A stretch of 45,195 bases of DNA from Actinomycetes bacterium (GCA_023393755.1 JAEXCA010000249.1:1-45195), one strand, 5' to 3'; counted from the first letter of the stretch, positions 25,064-33,436 are shown. Translations and numbers: made by a program. Notes: generated from the letters alone by a model not told the origin.

Positions 25064-26395
25064 TCATCCGGCCCGGACGAGGGCTTCCTCGGCCTGGGTG
25101 ATCAGGTTCGCTGCCGCGTCCTCGACCGATGCCTTGCCGTAGGCGGCCTCCTGCATGGCGGTCTTGAACAAGCCGGTCACCTCGCTGGCCGCGGCCGGAG
25201 GATCGTTGTAGAAGACGCTCTCGGTGGCCAGCGGCGCGCCGGCGACCTGCGAGATGTAGTCGACCATGACCTTCTGGTCGGCGGTGAGATCGGCGGAGAT
25301 CGCGTCGCGGCCGGCCGCGGTGATCGGGACGCCGCGTTCCAGCCCCAGAATCTTGACGGCTTCCGGATCGTTGATCAGGAAGTTGATGATGTCGGCCACC
25401 ACCTCAGGGTGCTCGGTGTTGGCCGAGCCCGTCCAGGTGATGCCCGTGCCGATCAGGTACTGACCCGGCTGGTCGCCGTTGGGGTAGGGCAGCACGGCCA
25501 GCGAACGACCGGCCGTGCTGGCCAGGCCGGGCAGCAACGTCGAGAAGGCGAAGTCCATCGCCGCCTGGCCGGTCACGATCGGGTAGGTGGCGGTGTCACC
25601 GGTGGTGGCAGCCGTCACATCGACCGGCGGCAGCAGCTTCTGGTCCCGGAGTCCGCCGAAGAACTGCCAGAACTCGACCAGGTCCTCCTGGGTGAACCCC
25701 AGCTTGTGGTCGGCGGTGTAGAAGGTCTTGCCCCGCTGGGTGAGCCAGAAGTCGAAGAGCTGGTCGGAGCCCGAGAAGTCATTGGCGGCGAAGTCGATCT
25801 TGCCGCTGGCCACCAGCTCCTTGGCGGTCCTGGCGAAGTCGTCCCAGGTCCAGGTCGCAGCCGGCACGTCGACGCCGGCGTCGGCGAAGACCGCCGGATC
25901 GTAGACCACCGCCTGGGTGTTCGAACCGGCCGGCACCGCGTAGCGCTTGCCGCCGACCACGCCCTGCTGCAGCAGGCCCTCGTCCACGCCGGAGAGATCG
26001 AGGACGGTGGCGTACTGGTCGAGGTCGAGCAACTGTCCGTTGGCCACGTACTGCGGGAAGTACGCGTACTGGAACTGCATCAGGTCCGGAGCATCGCCAC
26101 CGGCCGACAGCGTGGCGATCTTCTCGAAGTAGCCGGAGAAGGCGGAGTACTCCGAGGTGATCTTCACGTTCGGGTGGGCCCTCTCGTACAGCTTGAAGGC
26201 CTCCAGGGTCGCGTTGTTGCGCGAATCCCCACCCCACCAGGTGGCCCGGATCTCGATCTGCTCAGCAGAGGGGGTTCCTGACTCGGACGGCGCAGGCCCG
26301 GAGGGCGCCGGCGTGCCGGTTGAGCACGCGGCGAGTGAGAGCGACACGGCGGCCGCGACGCCAGCTGCGGCCCACCTCCGTCGAATACGGTCCAT
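25064..26395 (-). CDS. Sugar ABC transporter substrate-binding lipoprotein
   Basis: A roughly 443-residue extracellular solute-binding protein (family 1). The N-terminus has a basic stretch, a hydrophobic core and the lipobox LAAC followed by STG, so it is a lipoprotein anchored outside the membrane. Mature features include IRATWWGGDSRNNATLEAFKLYE, DLMQFQYAYFPQYVANGQLLDL and TWTWDDFARTAKEL, typical of oligosaccharide binders. Two adjacent ATGs (26398, 26395) are possible; GAGG at 26402-26405 lies 6 bases before the second, which I prefer. It heads the minus-strand uronate operon, opposite the FadR-type regulator gene. Its ligand is probably an acidic oligosaccharide; this follows from context only. 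Confidence 0.92.
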   Translation of the reverse strand: MDRIRRRWAAAGVAAAVSLSLAACSTGTPAPSGPAPSESGTPSAEQIEIRATWWGGDSRNNATLEAFKLYERAHPNVKITSEYSAFSGYFEKIATLSAGGDAPDLMQFQYAYFPQYVANGQLLDLDQYATVLDLSGVDEGLLQQGVVGGKRYAVPAGSNTQAVVYDPAVFADAGVDVPAATWTWDDFARTAKELVASGKIDFAANDFSGSDQLFDFWLTQRGKTFYTADHKLGFTQEDLVEFWQFFGGLRDQKLLPPVDVTAATTGDTATYPIVTGQAAMDFAFSTLLPGLASTAGRSLAVLPYPNGDQPGQYLIGTGITWTGSANTEHPEVVADIINFLINDPEAVKILGLERGVPITAAGRDAISADLTADQKVMVDYISQVAGAPLATESVFYNDPPAAASEVTGLFKTAMQEAAYGKASVEDAAANLITQAEEALVRAG

Positions 26396-26422
26396 CATCT
26401 TCCTCTCGCACAGCATTGTGTT

Positions 26423-26513
26423 GTATCGCCGATACGGCGTTATCAAGTTACCATGTAGTAAGCTTATCTTACAAGTTGCTAAGCTGATGAAGTTCCGCTG
26501 AACTTAGCGGAAC
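26423..26513. promoter_or_regulatory. Palindrome-rich divergent promoter region of the uronate locus
   Basis: Four symmetric elements lie between the binding-protein gene and the FadR-type gene: GTATCG-C-CGATAC (26423-26435), GTAAG-5-CTTAC (26458-26472), AAGTTC-4-GAACTT (26490-26505) and GTTCCGCT-6-AGCGGAAC (26492-26513). The last two overlap and cannot form together. AAGTTACCA (26445-26453) is one mismatch from the FadR-family consensus TNGTNACNA. The stretch is AT-richer than its surroundings. These are good operator candidates for the divergent regulator; exact -35/-10 boxes are not clear. Confidence 0.55.
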
Positions 26514-26558
26514 GAGTTGATAGCTTGTCGCCACCATCGCCGACGCAAGTGAGGAACC

Positions 26559-27248
26559 GTGGAGACCTTGGAACGAGCCTCCCTCGCGGAGCTGACGACG
26601 GACGCACTGCTGAACCTGATCAAGGAGCAGCAGCTCCGCGACGGCGATCCGATACCGGCCACCGGCGAACTCGCCGACCGACTGGGGGTCAGCAGGCCCG
26701 TGGTCCGGGAGGCGGTCGCCACCCTTGCCGGGCTCGGCCTCGTCCACCGTCAGCAGGGTCGCGAGTCGGTGGTGACGACGCCCGGCAGCCGCCAGCTGGA
26801 GCGGCTGATCCAACTGCGCTTCCAGATCCAGAACATTCCGTACGAGGACATCCAGGAGTTCCGGGAGTTCGTTGAGGTGGATTCCGCCCGGCTGGCCGCC
26901 CGGCACGCCACCGAGCCCGACCTGGCCGATCTGTCGTCCGCGCTGGAGGCTCTCCGGGCCGCGTCCAGCGACTCCGAGTTGCACGACGCCGACGTCGAGT
27001 TCCACCGGGTGGTGGCCCGGGCCGGCGGGAACGACCTGATGCGGCTGGTGATCGACGCGGTCTCGCCCCTGCTCCGGCAACTGCGCACCCGGGTCTGGGC
27101 CGGCTGGGTGGCGTCCGGTGGCGGCCTCGCCGAGATCATCGACGCCCACGCCGAGATCCTGGACGCGATCAGCCGGCACGATGAGTCGGCCGCGGCGGCC
27201 GCGATGACCGCCCACATGGCGCAGGCGAGGTCCGGCCTGAATGACTGA
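26559..27248 (+). CDS. GntR-family transcriptional regulator, FadR/FCD subfamily
   Basis: A 229-residue regulator. Residues about 10-75 are the winged helix (TGELADRLGVSRPVVREAVATLAGLGLVHRQQGRESVV). Residues about 95-225 form the helical FCD ligand domain, with the metal/ligand residues in HDADVEFHRVV and IDAHAEILDAI followed by MTAHM. FCD regulators of sugar acid operons (UxuR, ExuR type) bind uronates or their breakdown products and lift repression. The start is GTG at 26559 with GAGG (26551-26554) 4 bases ahead. Its 3' end overlaps the GH105-like gene by 8 bases, so both are co-transcribed. It probably controls both divergent operons through the palindromes upstream. Confidence 0.92.
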   Translation: METLERASLAELTTDALLNLIKEQQLRDGDPIPATGELADRLGVSRPVVREAVATLAGLGLVHRQQGRESVVTTPGSRQLERLIQLRFQIQNIPYEDIQEFREFVEVDSARLAARHATEPDLADLSSALEALRAASSDSELHDADVEFHRVVARAGGNDLMRLVIDAVSPLLRQLRTRVWAGWVASGGGLAEIIDAHAEILDAISRHDESAAAAAMTAHMAQARSGLND

Positions 27249-28362
27249 CCTCGACGCCATCGGCTCGGCCATGCCCGAGCCCTACCTGGCCGATGCCGAC
27301 CGGACCTTCGACGCCGTGGTCGCTGCCGTGGTCGAGCGGTGCCTGACCCGCCGCCAGGCTGAACTCAACACCGGCTGGGAGGACGTCCTGCTTCCATTCG
27401 GCGTGCTGCTGGCCGGACGGGCCTGGTCGCGGCCGGAGTGGATCGCCTGGTCCCAGGACTGGGTCGATCACCAGGTTTCGGCGGGCATCCGGCGGCTCCA
27501 GGGCGCGCACGACCTACCTCTGGTCGCGGGCGAGGAACGTCCCGGAATCCACCTGGGCAGCTACAGCGGAGACTGGGGCATCGCGGCCATGCTGGCCGCG
27601 GAGCAGCGAGAGCTGTCGGGCGACCGGTCCGCCGCTGCCTCGGCGGTCTGCGACCACATCCTGACCGGTTCCGTCCGGGGTCCCGACGGAACGATTCACC
27701 ACGACCGGACCCGCCGGCAACCGTGGGTCGACACCCTGTACTACACCGCCGCTCCCCTGGCTCGGGTGGCGGCCCGGCTCGGTCGCGACGACTACGCCGA
27801 GGAGGCGGTCCGGCAATGCCTGCTGCACGCCGGGCACCTCAGGGACCCGCGGACCGGCTGCTTCTTCCACGAGAGCGAGCCGGAGACGGGCCGGCGCAGC
27901 AGCTGGCTGTGGTCCCGCGGGAACGGCTGGGTGTGCATGACCTTCGCCGACGTGCTGGCGCACTGCCCGCCGGCCACCCGCGGACTCGACACGCTACGGA
28001 GCCTCTTCCGCGAGTTGGCCGACGGTCTGTTGCGCCTGCAGCACCCCTGTGGGTTGTGGCGGATCGTGCCGGAGAACCCGGAGTCGCATCTGGAGACCAG
28101 CGGTTCGGCGATGATCGGCGCCGGCCTGGCGGTGGGGCTGCGGGCGGGACTGCTCGACCCGGGAGTGGCGTCGAGCCTGCGCCGGCTGCAGCACGAACTG
28201 ACCGAATGGATCACGCCGGACGGCCGGGTGATGGGCTGCCAGACGCCGGCCGGCGCCGGCGGTTGGGAGACCCACAAGCGCTCCGCGATGGGCGAGCGCA
28301 CCTACGGGACGGGCTCCTACCTCCGGTTCGCCGCCGAGCTTCGGACCGCCGGTGTCTCCTGA
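27241..28362 (+). CDS. GH105/GH88-like unsaturated uronyl hydrolase
   Basis: A 373-residue alpha/alpha-barrel protein of the YteR/GH105 group, which hydrates and cleaves the 4,5-unsaturated uronic acid left by polysaccharide lyases. Seen: the proposed catalytic Asp near residue 164 in PWVDTLYYTAAPLARV, the signature WSRGNGW near 224-230, and LQHPCGLWRIVPENPESHLETSGSAM. There is no signal peptide, so it acts in the cytoplasm. The ATG at 27241 overlaps the regulator gene by 8 bases. The neighbouring IolB-like gene could handle the released keto-uronate. Unsaturated glucuronyl or galacturonyl specificity cannot be told from sequence. Confidence 0.88.
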   Translation: MTDLDAIGSAMPEPYLADADRTFDAVVAAVVERCLTRRQAELNTGWEDVLLPFGVLLAGRAWSRPEWIAWSQDWVDHQVSAGIRRLQGAHDLPLVAGEERPGIHLGSYSGDWGIAAMLAAEQRELSGDRSAAASAVCDHILTGSVRGPDGTIHHDRTRRQPWVDTLYYTAAPLARVAARLGRDDYAEEAVRQCLLHAGHLRDPRTGCFFHESEPETGRRSSWLWSRGNGWVCMTFADVLAHCPPATRGLDTLRSLFRELADGLLRLQHPCGLWRIVPENPESHLETSGSAMIGAGLAVGLRAGLLDPGVASSLRRLQHELTEWITPDGRVMGCQTPAGAGGWETHKRSAMGERTYGTGSYLRFAAELRTAGVS

Positions 28363-28383
28363 CCGGATCCACGAGAGGACGAG

Positions 28384-29190
28384 ATGTCGCCAACCATGCC
28401 CCACGAGTACTTCGAGCCGCTGCCGTTCGGAGTGGGCGAGAACCGGCTCCAACGCTCCACCTGCGAGGTCATCGACCTGGTGGTGGTCGGAGTGGAGGAA
28501 GGGTCCGCGCACAGCTACGGGACGGCGGGCAACGAGTGCGTCCTGGTCGTGCTGACCGGCACCGTGGACGTCACGGCCGCCGGCCGGACCTGGACCGGTC
28601 TGGGCGGTCGCACCACGGTCTTCGACGGTCCGCCCACCGCCGTCTACCTGCCACGCGACACCACGGTCACCATCACGGCATCGACCGCCGCTGAGGTCGC
28701 CCTCGGCCTGGCCACCTCCGACGCCGCGCCGATCGACCCCTACCTGATCGAGCCGGCCCAGGTGCCGACCGGCCAATGGGGCGACGGGCCGACGGAACGG
28801 CACTTCTCCCTGATCATCGACGCCGAGCGTCCGAGCGAGCGCCTGTTCGCCGCGGAGGTGATCGTCGCGGACGGCAGTTGGGCCACCTATCCTCCGCACA
28901 AGCACGAGGTCGACGCGCCGGACGGCAGCGAGCTCTTCCAGGAGGAGCTCTACTACTACCGGGTCGACCCCGCGCCGGGCATCGGGCTGTGCGCGCTGTA
29001 CGGCGGAAAGGTCGGCGAGGACACTGCTTTCGTGATCCGGGACCGGACCGTCCACAAGATGCCCCATGGCTACCACACGGTGACGGCGGGACCGGGGTAC
29101 CGCGTCTGGTACCTCGCGATCTACGCCGGTCACGCCAAGGCGGCCCAGCCCTTCATGGACCCCGACCATCGGTGGTACCTCACCCGGTGA
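28384..29190 (+). CDS. IolB/KduI-family isomerase (5-deoxyglucuronate isomerase-like)
   Basis: A 268-residue double-cupin protein of the IolB family. The metal site is visible as TYPPHKHEVDAPDG near residue 170, followed by ELYYYRVDPAPG and, later, MPHGYHTVTAGPGYRVWYLAIYAG. The ATG at 28384 has AGAGGA about 6 bases ahead. IolB isomerises 5-deoxyglucuronate in inositol breakdown, and its relative KduI isomerises 5-keto-4-deoxyuronate from pectin or glycosaminoglycan breakdown. No iol gene is nearby, and the preceding gene encodes an unsaturated uronyl hydrolase whose product rearranges to 5-keto-4-deoxyuronate. A KduI-like role is therefore the better guess here, although the sequence resembles IolB more. 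Confidence 0.88.
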   Translation: MSPTMPHEYFEPLPFGVGENRLQRSTCEVIDLVVVGVEEGSAHSYGTAGNECVLVVLTGTVDVTAAGRTWTGLGGRTTVFDGPPTAVYLPRDTTVTITASTAAEVALGLATSDAAPIDPYLIEPAQVPTGQWGDGPTERHFSLIIDAERPSERLFAAEVIVADGSWATYPPHKHEVDAPDGSELFQEELYYYRVDPAPGIGLCALYGGKVGEDTAFVIRDRTVHKMPHGYHTVTAGPGYRVWYLAIYAGHAKAAQPFMDPDHRWYLTR

Positions 29191-29278
29191 GCATCGCCGG
29201 CCGGGGTCGCCCCCGCGCTCCTGGGCCGCTTGGTGCTGCCGCGTCGGCCGTTCCCGGCAAGTGCGCCAGAATGGCGGT

Positions 29279-29992
29279 GTGAGACCGAGCGCGGGGACGG
29301 TGCGAGCGGGCGTGATCGCCGCGGTCGTCCTGGTCGCGGTCGGAGCGGCCTCCGCCACGCCGTGGGTGCTGACCCTGCAACTTCCCACCTTCGGGATCGT
29401 CGAGCCGCCCACGCTGGACATTCCGCCGATCACGCTTCCCCCGCAGGAACCCGCGGGCTCCGACCTGCCGGTATCCGAGACGCTGGAGAATATCCTGCTC
29501 GTCCTGGCCGCGGCCGTGGCGGTGGGAATCGTCGGGTACCTGCTGTTCCGGCTCATCCAGCGGCTGCGGGGCGCCTGGCGTCCGGAGGACGAGACTGCCG
29601 GCGAACAACTGGCCGGCGGTGACGCACTGGGCGAGGTCGTCGACATCGCCGCGCTGGCCACCGCGGTGGCGCGGGCAGAGGCGCACCTGGCCGGCCTGGC
29701 CGAGCCCGGCGACGCGGTCACCGCGGCCTGGGTCGCCCTGGAGGACGAGGCCGCCCTCCAGGGAACCTCGCGCGACCCGTCCCAGACCGCCACCGAGTTC
29801 ACCACCGAACTGCTCCGGCGCACCCCGGCACCGGCGGACGCGGTGACGCTGCTGCGCGCGCTCTACCACAAGGCGCGCTTCACCGCCCATCCGGTCACCG
29901 CCGCCGATGTCCACCGGGCGCGCGAAGCGCTGGGCAGGATCGCCGAGGCCCTGGACGCGGCAGCTGTCGCGCAGCGGGCGGAGCCCTCGTGA
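29279..29992 (+). CDS. DUF4129 membrane protein, first gene of MoxR-DUF58 operon
   Basis: About 237 residues. An N-terminal hydrophobic segment (about 8-30) is followed by a Pro-rich extracellular linker, a second membrane helix (about 68-90) and a cytoplasmic C-terminal part. That part ends in LLRALYHKARFTAHPVTAADVHRAREAL, typical of DUF4129, a domain often fused to the C-terminus of TgpA transglutaminases. The start is uncertain: GTG at 29279 may be leaderless, with CAGAAT as a -10 six bases upstream, and another GTG lies at 29261; neither has a ribosome site. The stop overlaps the next gene by 4 bases (GTGA). The function of DUF4129 is unknown; envelope-related assembly is the usual suggestion. 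Confidence 0.8.
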   Translation: MRPSAGTVRAGVIAAVVLVAVGAASATPWVLTLQLPTFGIVEPPTLDIPPITLPPQEPAGSDLPVSETLENILLVLAAAVAVGIVGYLLFRLIQRLRGAWRPEDETAGEQLAGGDALGEVVDIAALATAVARAEAHLAGLAEPGDAVTAAWVALEDEAALQGTSRDPSQTATEFTTELLRRTPAPADAVTLLRALYHKARFTAHPVTAADVHRAREALGRIAEALDAAAVAQRAEPS

Positions 29993-30468
29993 GCAGGAGC
30001 CTGCGGACTCAGCTCCGGCGAGCCGTCCTGATCACCGCGTTCTGCGCGGTGCTCGGCTTCGGCGGCGTCCTGGACCCGACCCATGCCGCACTGCTCGGCT
30101 GCCTGGGCTTCGCCGCCCTCGCCCTGCGGACGGACCAGACCGGCCTGGCCGGCGCGGAGTGGCCCGCCCGCCGGTTCACCAGCCGCGCCGGTGGACGCAA
30201 CGCGGTCAGCGACCTCGCCTGGCAGGTGTTCGACACCGACCGCCGGGTCCGCGGCCAGGTCGTCCACCGGGTGCGCGCGCTGGCCGTTGCCCGACTCGCC
30301 CGGCTGGGGGTGGCCGCCGACGACCCGGCCCAACGGTCCGAGGTCGAGCGACTGCTCGGCCCGCGGGTCACCGCCGGGCTGTTCTCCAACACCCGCCCCA
30401 CCGCCCGCACCCTGCAGACCTGGCTGGACGCGATCGACCGGCTCAACCCTGAAAGGACACCTCGATGA
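29989..30468 (+). CDS. Small membrane protein of the MoxR operon
   Basis: I do not recognise the family of this 159-residue protein. Two adjoining hydrophobic segments (about residues 10-48) follow a basic start (MSRSLRTQLRRA); the rest is soluble, rich in Arg and Ala, and ends with AIDRLNPERTPR. The GTG start at 29989 overlaps the previous stop by 4 bases, and its own stop overlaps the MoxR ATG by 4 bases, so it is translated as part of the operon. Such short membrane proteins commonly sit next to DUF4129 genes in actinobacterial MoxR loci. Confidence 0.8.
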   Translation: MSRSLRTQLRRAVLITAFCAVLGFGGVLDPTHAALLGCLGFAALALRTDQTGLAGAEWPARRFTSRAGGRNAVSDLAWQVFDTDRRVRGQVVHRVRALAVARLARLGVAADDPAQRSEVERLLGPRVTAGLFSNTRPTARTLQTWLDAIDRLNPERTPR

Positions 30469-31439
30469 CCGAACCCACCATGCCGGTGGCCGAGATCGCC
30501 CGGCTCAGCGGCCGGGTGCTCGACGAGGTCGAGACCGCCGTGGTCGGCCTGCGCGGCCCGCTGGAGATCGCCCTGGCGACCGTCCTGGCCGGCGGGCACG
30601 TGCTGTTCGAGGACGTGCCCGGCACCGGCAAGACGCTCGCCGCGCGCAGCCTGGCGACCGCCCTCGGGCTCAGCTTCGCCAGGCTGCAGTGCACCCCGGA
30701 CCTGCTGCCCAGCGACATCACCGGCTCGAGCGTGTGGGATCCGCAGCGCAGCGACTTCGTCTTCCGGCCCGGCCCGGTGTTCACCGGGCTGTTCCTGGCC
30801 GACGAGATCAACCGCACCGCGCCGAAGACCCAGTCGGCGCTGCTGGAGGCGATGGCCGAGCGGCAGGTGACCATCGAGGGCACCAGCCGCCCGCTCGAGC
30901 TGCCGTTCCATGTCGTGGCGACCTCGAACCCGGTCGAGTACGAGGGCACCTACCCGCTTCCCGAGGCCCAGCTCGACCGGTTCATGGTGCGGCTCGCGGT
31001 CGGCTACCCGAGCCGGGATGGCGAATGCGAGGTGCTCACCCGGCGGATCGCGCGACGACAGGAGGCGGCGCCGGTCTCCCAGGTGATCGACGCCACCACC
31101 GTGCTGGCGCTCCAGGCCGGGGTCGAGGCGCTGCCGGTCGACCCGGACGTGGTCGCCTACTGCGTGGATCTGGCCGCCGCCACCCGGCACCACCCCGCGC
31201 TCGAGGTGGGCGCCTCACCCCGCGGCTCGCAGAATCTGGTCCTGCTGGCCCGCGCCGTCGCGGCGCTGGACGGCCGGGACTACGTGCTGCCCGAGGACGT
31301 GAAGCGGGTGGCCGTCCCGGTGCTGGCCCACCGGCTCACCCTGACCGCCACCGCCTGGGCCTCCGGCCAGCGTCCCGAGGCGGTGGTCACCGAGCTGCTC
31401 GCCTCGGTCGCCGGGCCGGCCACCGTCCGGCAGCCCTGA
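30465..31439 (+). CDS. MoxR-family AAA+ ATPase
   Basis: A 324-residue MoxR ATPase with Walker A EDVPGTGKT (Lys56), Walker B FLADEINR near residues 107-113, sensor 1 ATSNPVEYEGTYPLPEAQLDRF and the lid domain SPRGSQNLVLLARAVAALDGRDYVLPEDVKRV. MoxR proteins act as chaperone-like remodelers together with a vWA/DUF58 partner, here encoded directly downstream. The ATG at 30465 overlaps the previous stop by 4 bases, with AAGGA about 11 bases upstream. The client of the complex is unknown. Confidence 0.95.
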   Translation: MTEPTMPVAEIARLSGRVLDEVETAVVGLRGPLEIALATVLAGGHVLFEDVPGTGKTLAARSLATALGLSFARLQCTPDLLPSDITGSSVWDPQRSDFVFRPGPVFTGLFLADEINRTAPKTQSALLEAMAERQVTIEGTSRPLELPFHVVATSNPVEYEGTYPLPEAQLDRFMVRLAVGYPSRDGECEVLTRRIARRQEAAPVSQVIDATTVLALQAGVEALPVDPDVVAYCVDLAAATRHHPALEVGASPRGSQNLVLLARAVAALDGRDYVLPEDVKRVAVPVLAHRLTLTATAWASGQRPEAVVTELLASVAGPATVRQP

Positions 31440-32719
31440 TGACCCCCACCGTGTCCACCTGGCGGGCGGTCGGCTTCCGCTCCGCGGCGGTGGCCGGGGT
31501 GCTGCTGTTCGTCATCGCGCTCGCCCTCGGTCGCCCCGACGTCGCGCTGCTGGGCGTGCCGGCGCTGCTCGGGGCGGTGTTCAGCCGGACGAAGCCGCCG
31601 GCCGCCGCCCCGTCGGTGATCGAGGAACCGGCCGCCCCGGAGGCGGCCGGCAGCATCGAGTCGGCGCTGCGGATCGCCGGCGGCGAGGCCGCCCACCTGC
31701 GCGCGGCGGCCGCCGGCCATCGTCCGGCCGAGGTCATCCTCGACGTCCGGACGGAGCGGACGGTCGGACTGCGGCTGGCCTCGGTGCGCACCGGCCCGCA
31801 GGTGACGGCGGTCGCGGACGTGCGCGCCCGCGAGGGGGTCTGGGAGCACGACCTGCAGACCGCCGGCGGCACCCGAAGGCTGGTACTCCCCACGTCCATG
31901 CGGCTGGGAAAGGTGCCGGTGCCGCGGCGGCTGCGCGGGCTCACCGGGCCGCGCCCCTCGCGCCGGTTCGGCGACGGCAGCGAACTGCGCGACGTCCACC
32001 CGTTCGCGCCCGGAGACCGGCTGACGCGGATCGACTGGCGGACCACCGCCCGGCGCTCGCCCAACCTGGACACGCTCTACGTCCGCCGCTCCTTCGCCGA
32101 CGCCGAGGCGGTGGTGATGCTGGTGGTCGACTCCCGCGACGACGTCGGCCCCGACCTGCGGACCTGGCGCGGGTTCAGCGAACAGCGGGTGGACGAGACC
32201 ACCTCCCTCGACCTCGCCCGGCACGCCGCGGCGAGCGTCGCCGGGGCGCTGATCGAGTCCGGCGACCGGGTCGGCCTGGTCGATCTCGGGCTGGAGACCC
32301 GACCGCTGCCGCCGGCCGCCGGCCGCCGCCATCTGCGCCGGATCGTGCACGGCCTGGCGCTGACCCGTCCGCTCGGCCAGCCGCATCCCACGGTGCGTCC
32401 GCCGCAGCTGCCCGCCGACGCCCTGATCTACCTGTTCAGCACCGTGCTGGACCAGGCGGCCGTGCAGCTCGCCCGGATCTGGCGCAGCCTGGGCCACCCG
32501 GTCGTGCTGGTCGACACCCTGCCCGACGTGCGGCCGGTCGCCGAGCCGCACCTGGCGGTCGCGTGGCGGATCCTGCGGATGGAGCGCCAGCTCCGGCTGG
32601 ACGAACTCGCCCGCGAGGGCGTCCCGATCGTGCGCTGGGCGGGTTCGGCCCGGTCGGCCGCCGCGGCGCGGTTCGACACCCTCGCCCGGGCGGCGGCCCG
32701 GCAGCGGGACTGGCGATGA
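31439..32719 (+). CDS. DUF58 (vWA-like) membrane protein, MoxR partner
   Basis: A 426-residue protein. Two N-terminal membrane helices (about 12-50) precede a beta-rich region and the DUF58 core: DGSELRDVHPFAPGDRLTRIDWRTTARR, then LYVRRSFADAEAVVMLVVDSRDDVG, which is the start of a vWA-like fold with an altered MIDAS motif (DSRDD). The ATG at 31439 shares one base with the MoxR stop. DUF58 proteins are the usual partner of MoxR ATPases and probably bind the client or a divalent metal. The end overlaps the next gene by 4 bases. Confidence 0.92.
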   Translation: MTPTVSTWRAVGFRSAAVAGVLLFVIALALGRPDVALLGVPALLGAVFSRTKPPAAAPSVIEEPAAPEAAGSIESALRIAGGEAAHLRAAAAGHRPAEVILDVRTERTVGLRLASVRTGPQVTAVADVRAREGVWEHDLQTAGGTRRLVLPTSMRLGKVPVPRRLRGLTGPRPSRRFGDGSELRDVHPFAPGDRLTRIDWRTTARRSPNLDTLYVRRSFADAEAVVMLVVDSRDDVGPDLRTWRGFSEQRVDETTSLDLARHAAASVAGALIESGDRVGLVDLGLETRPLPPAAGRRHLRRIVHGLALTRPLGQPHPTVRPPQLPADALIYLFSTVLDQAAVQLARIWRSLGHPVVLVDTLPDVRPVAEPHLAVAWRILRMERQLRLDELAREGVPIVRWAGSARSAAAARFDTLARAAARQRDWR

Positions 32720-33309
32720 GGCGCCGGCTCCGGGCGCTCCTGGCCGAGCTGCCCCTGCTGCGGGATCTCCCCGACTTCACCGAGCGGCCCCTGCCGCGGG
32801 TCGGGATCGAGCTCGGCCCGTCCGTCCCCGGGTGGGTGGTTAGGCTCGCCGCCGTCCTGGCCGCTGCGGCGATGGTGGCGGTGGCCGTCGGGCGCACCCC
32901 GATGGCGGCCGGGCTGGCGTGGACGCTGGTCGGGATCGCAGCGGTGATGATGGCCACCCTGCCCTCGGCCGCCATGGGCCACACCGCGGTGGTTGCCGGC
33001 GGCCTGTTCGTCGCGCTCGGCGGTCACGGTCCGTTCGACCCGGTGGTGTTCGGCCTGATCCCGCTCGCCCACCTCACCGTCCGGCTCGGTGGCTGGGCCG
33101 AACGGGCAGCGCTCACCGCGCGGGTGGAACTCGCCGCCCTCGGCCGGGGCTGGCAGCGGAGCCTGCTGGTCATCGCGGCGACGCTCGGCCTGGCCGGCTT
33201 CGCCTTCGTGGTCGCCGGCCACCCCAGTCCGATCGGGGTGATCGTCGGCGGCCTGGCCCTGGTGGGGCTGACCTGGCTGCTGTTCGACCCGGGGCGCACC
33301 TCGCCCTGA
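32716..33309 (+). CDS. Unknown polytopic membrane protein ending the MoxR operon
   Basis: A 197-residue protein of unrecognised family. The first 45 residues are soluble (AELPLLRDLPDFTERPLPRVG), followed by about five hydrophobic helices (roughly residues 46-65, 67-85, 88-105, 108-125 and 150-190). The ATG at 32716 overlaps the DUF58 stop by 4 bases. In typical DUF58 loci this position is taken by a TgpA transglutaminase; here there is only a membrane part with no Cys-His-Asp catalytic domain. It may be a minimal membrane partner for the complex. A 60-base palindrome follows 31 bases after its stop. Confidence 0.82.
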   Translation: MRRRLRALLAELPLLRDLPDFTERPLPRVGIELGPSVPGWVVRLAAVLAAAAMVAVAVGRTPMAAGLAWTLVGIAAVMMATLPSAAMGHTAVVAGGLFVALGGHGPFDPVVFGLIPLAHLTVRLGGWAERAALTARVELAALGRGWQRSLLVIAATLGLAGFAFVVAGHPSPIGVIVGGLALVGLTWLLFDPGRTSP

Positions 33310-33340
33310 CCGGCGCCAGCCGCTCCCACCGGCGTACAGG

Positions 33341-33400
33341 TTCTGCCAAATACGCGACCTGAGCGACAGATATGTCGGCTGGGTCGACTATCTGGCAGAA
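33341..33400. repeat. 60-base nested palindrome between convergent operons
   Basis: The element is symmetric about 33370/33371. Outer arms TTCTGCCAAATA (33341-33352) and TATCTGGCAGAA (33389-33400) pair at 11 of 12 positions; inner pairs are CGACC/GGTCG (33355-33359 with 33382-33386) and CGACA/TGTCG (33364-33368 with 33373-33377), closed by a GATA loop. Equal 4-base bulges separate the stems. It lies 31 bases after the MoxR operon and 36 after fixX. Bidirectional termination is likely; the regular nested design also fits a REP-type repeat or a protein binding site. Confidence 0.7.
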
Positions 33401-33436
33401 CTTGCACCACTGGTGGCGGGGCGATGCCGGCACCGA

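Noticed and set aside
29202..29215. A CGGGG-4-CCCCG hairpin after the IolB-like gene as terminator
   Set aside because: The 5-bp stem is short for this GC content and no U-tract follows; such stems arise often by chance here.
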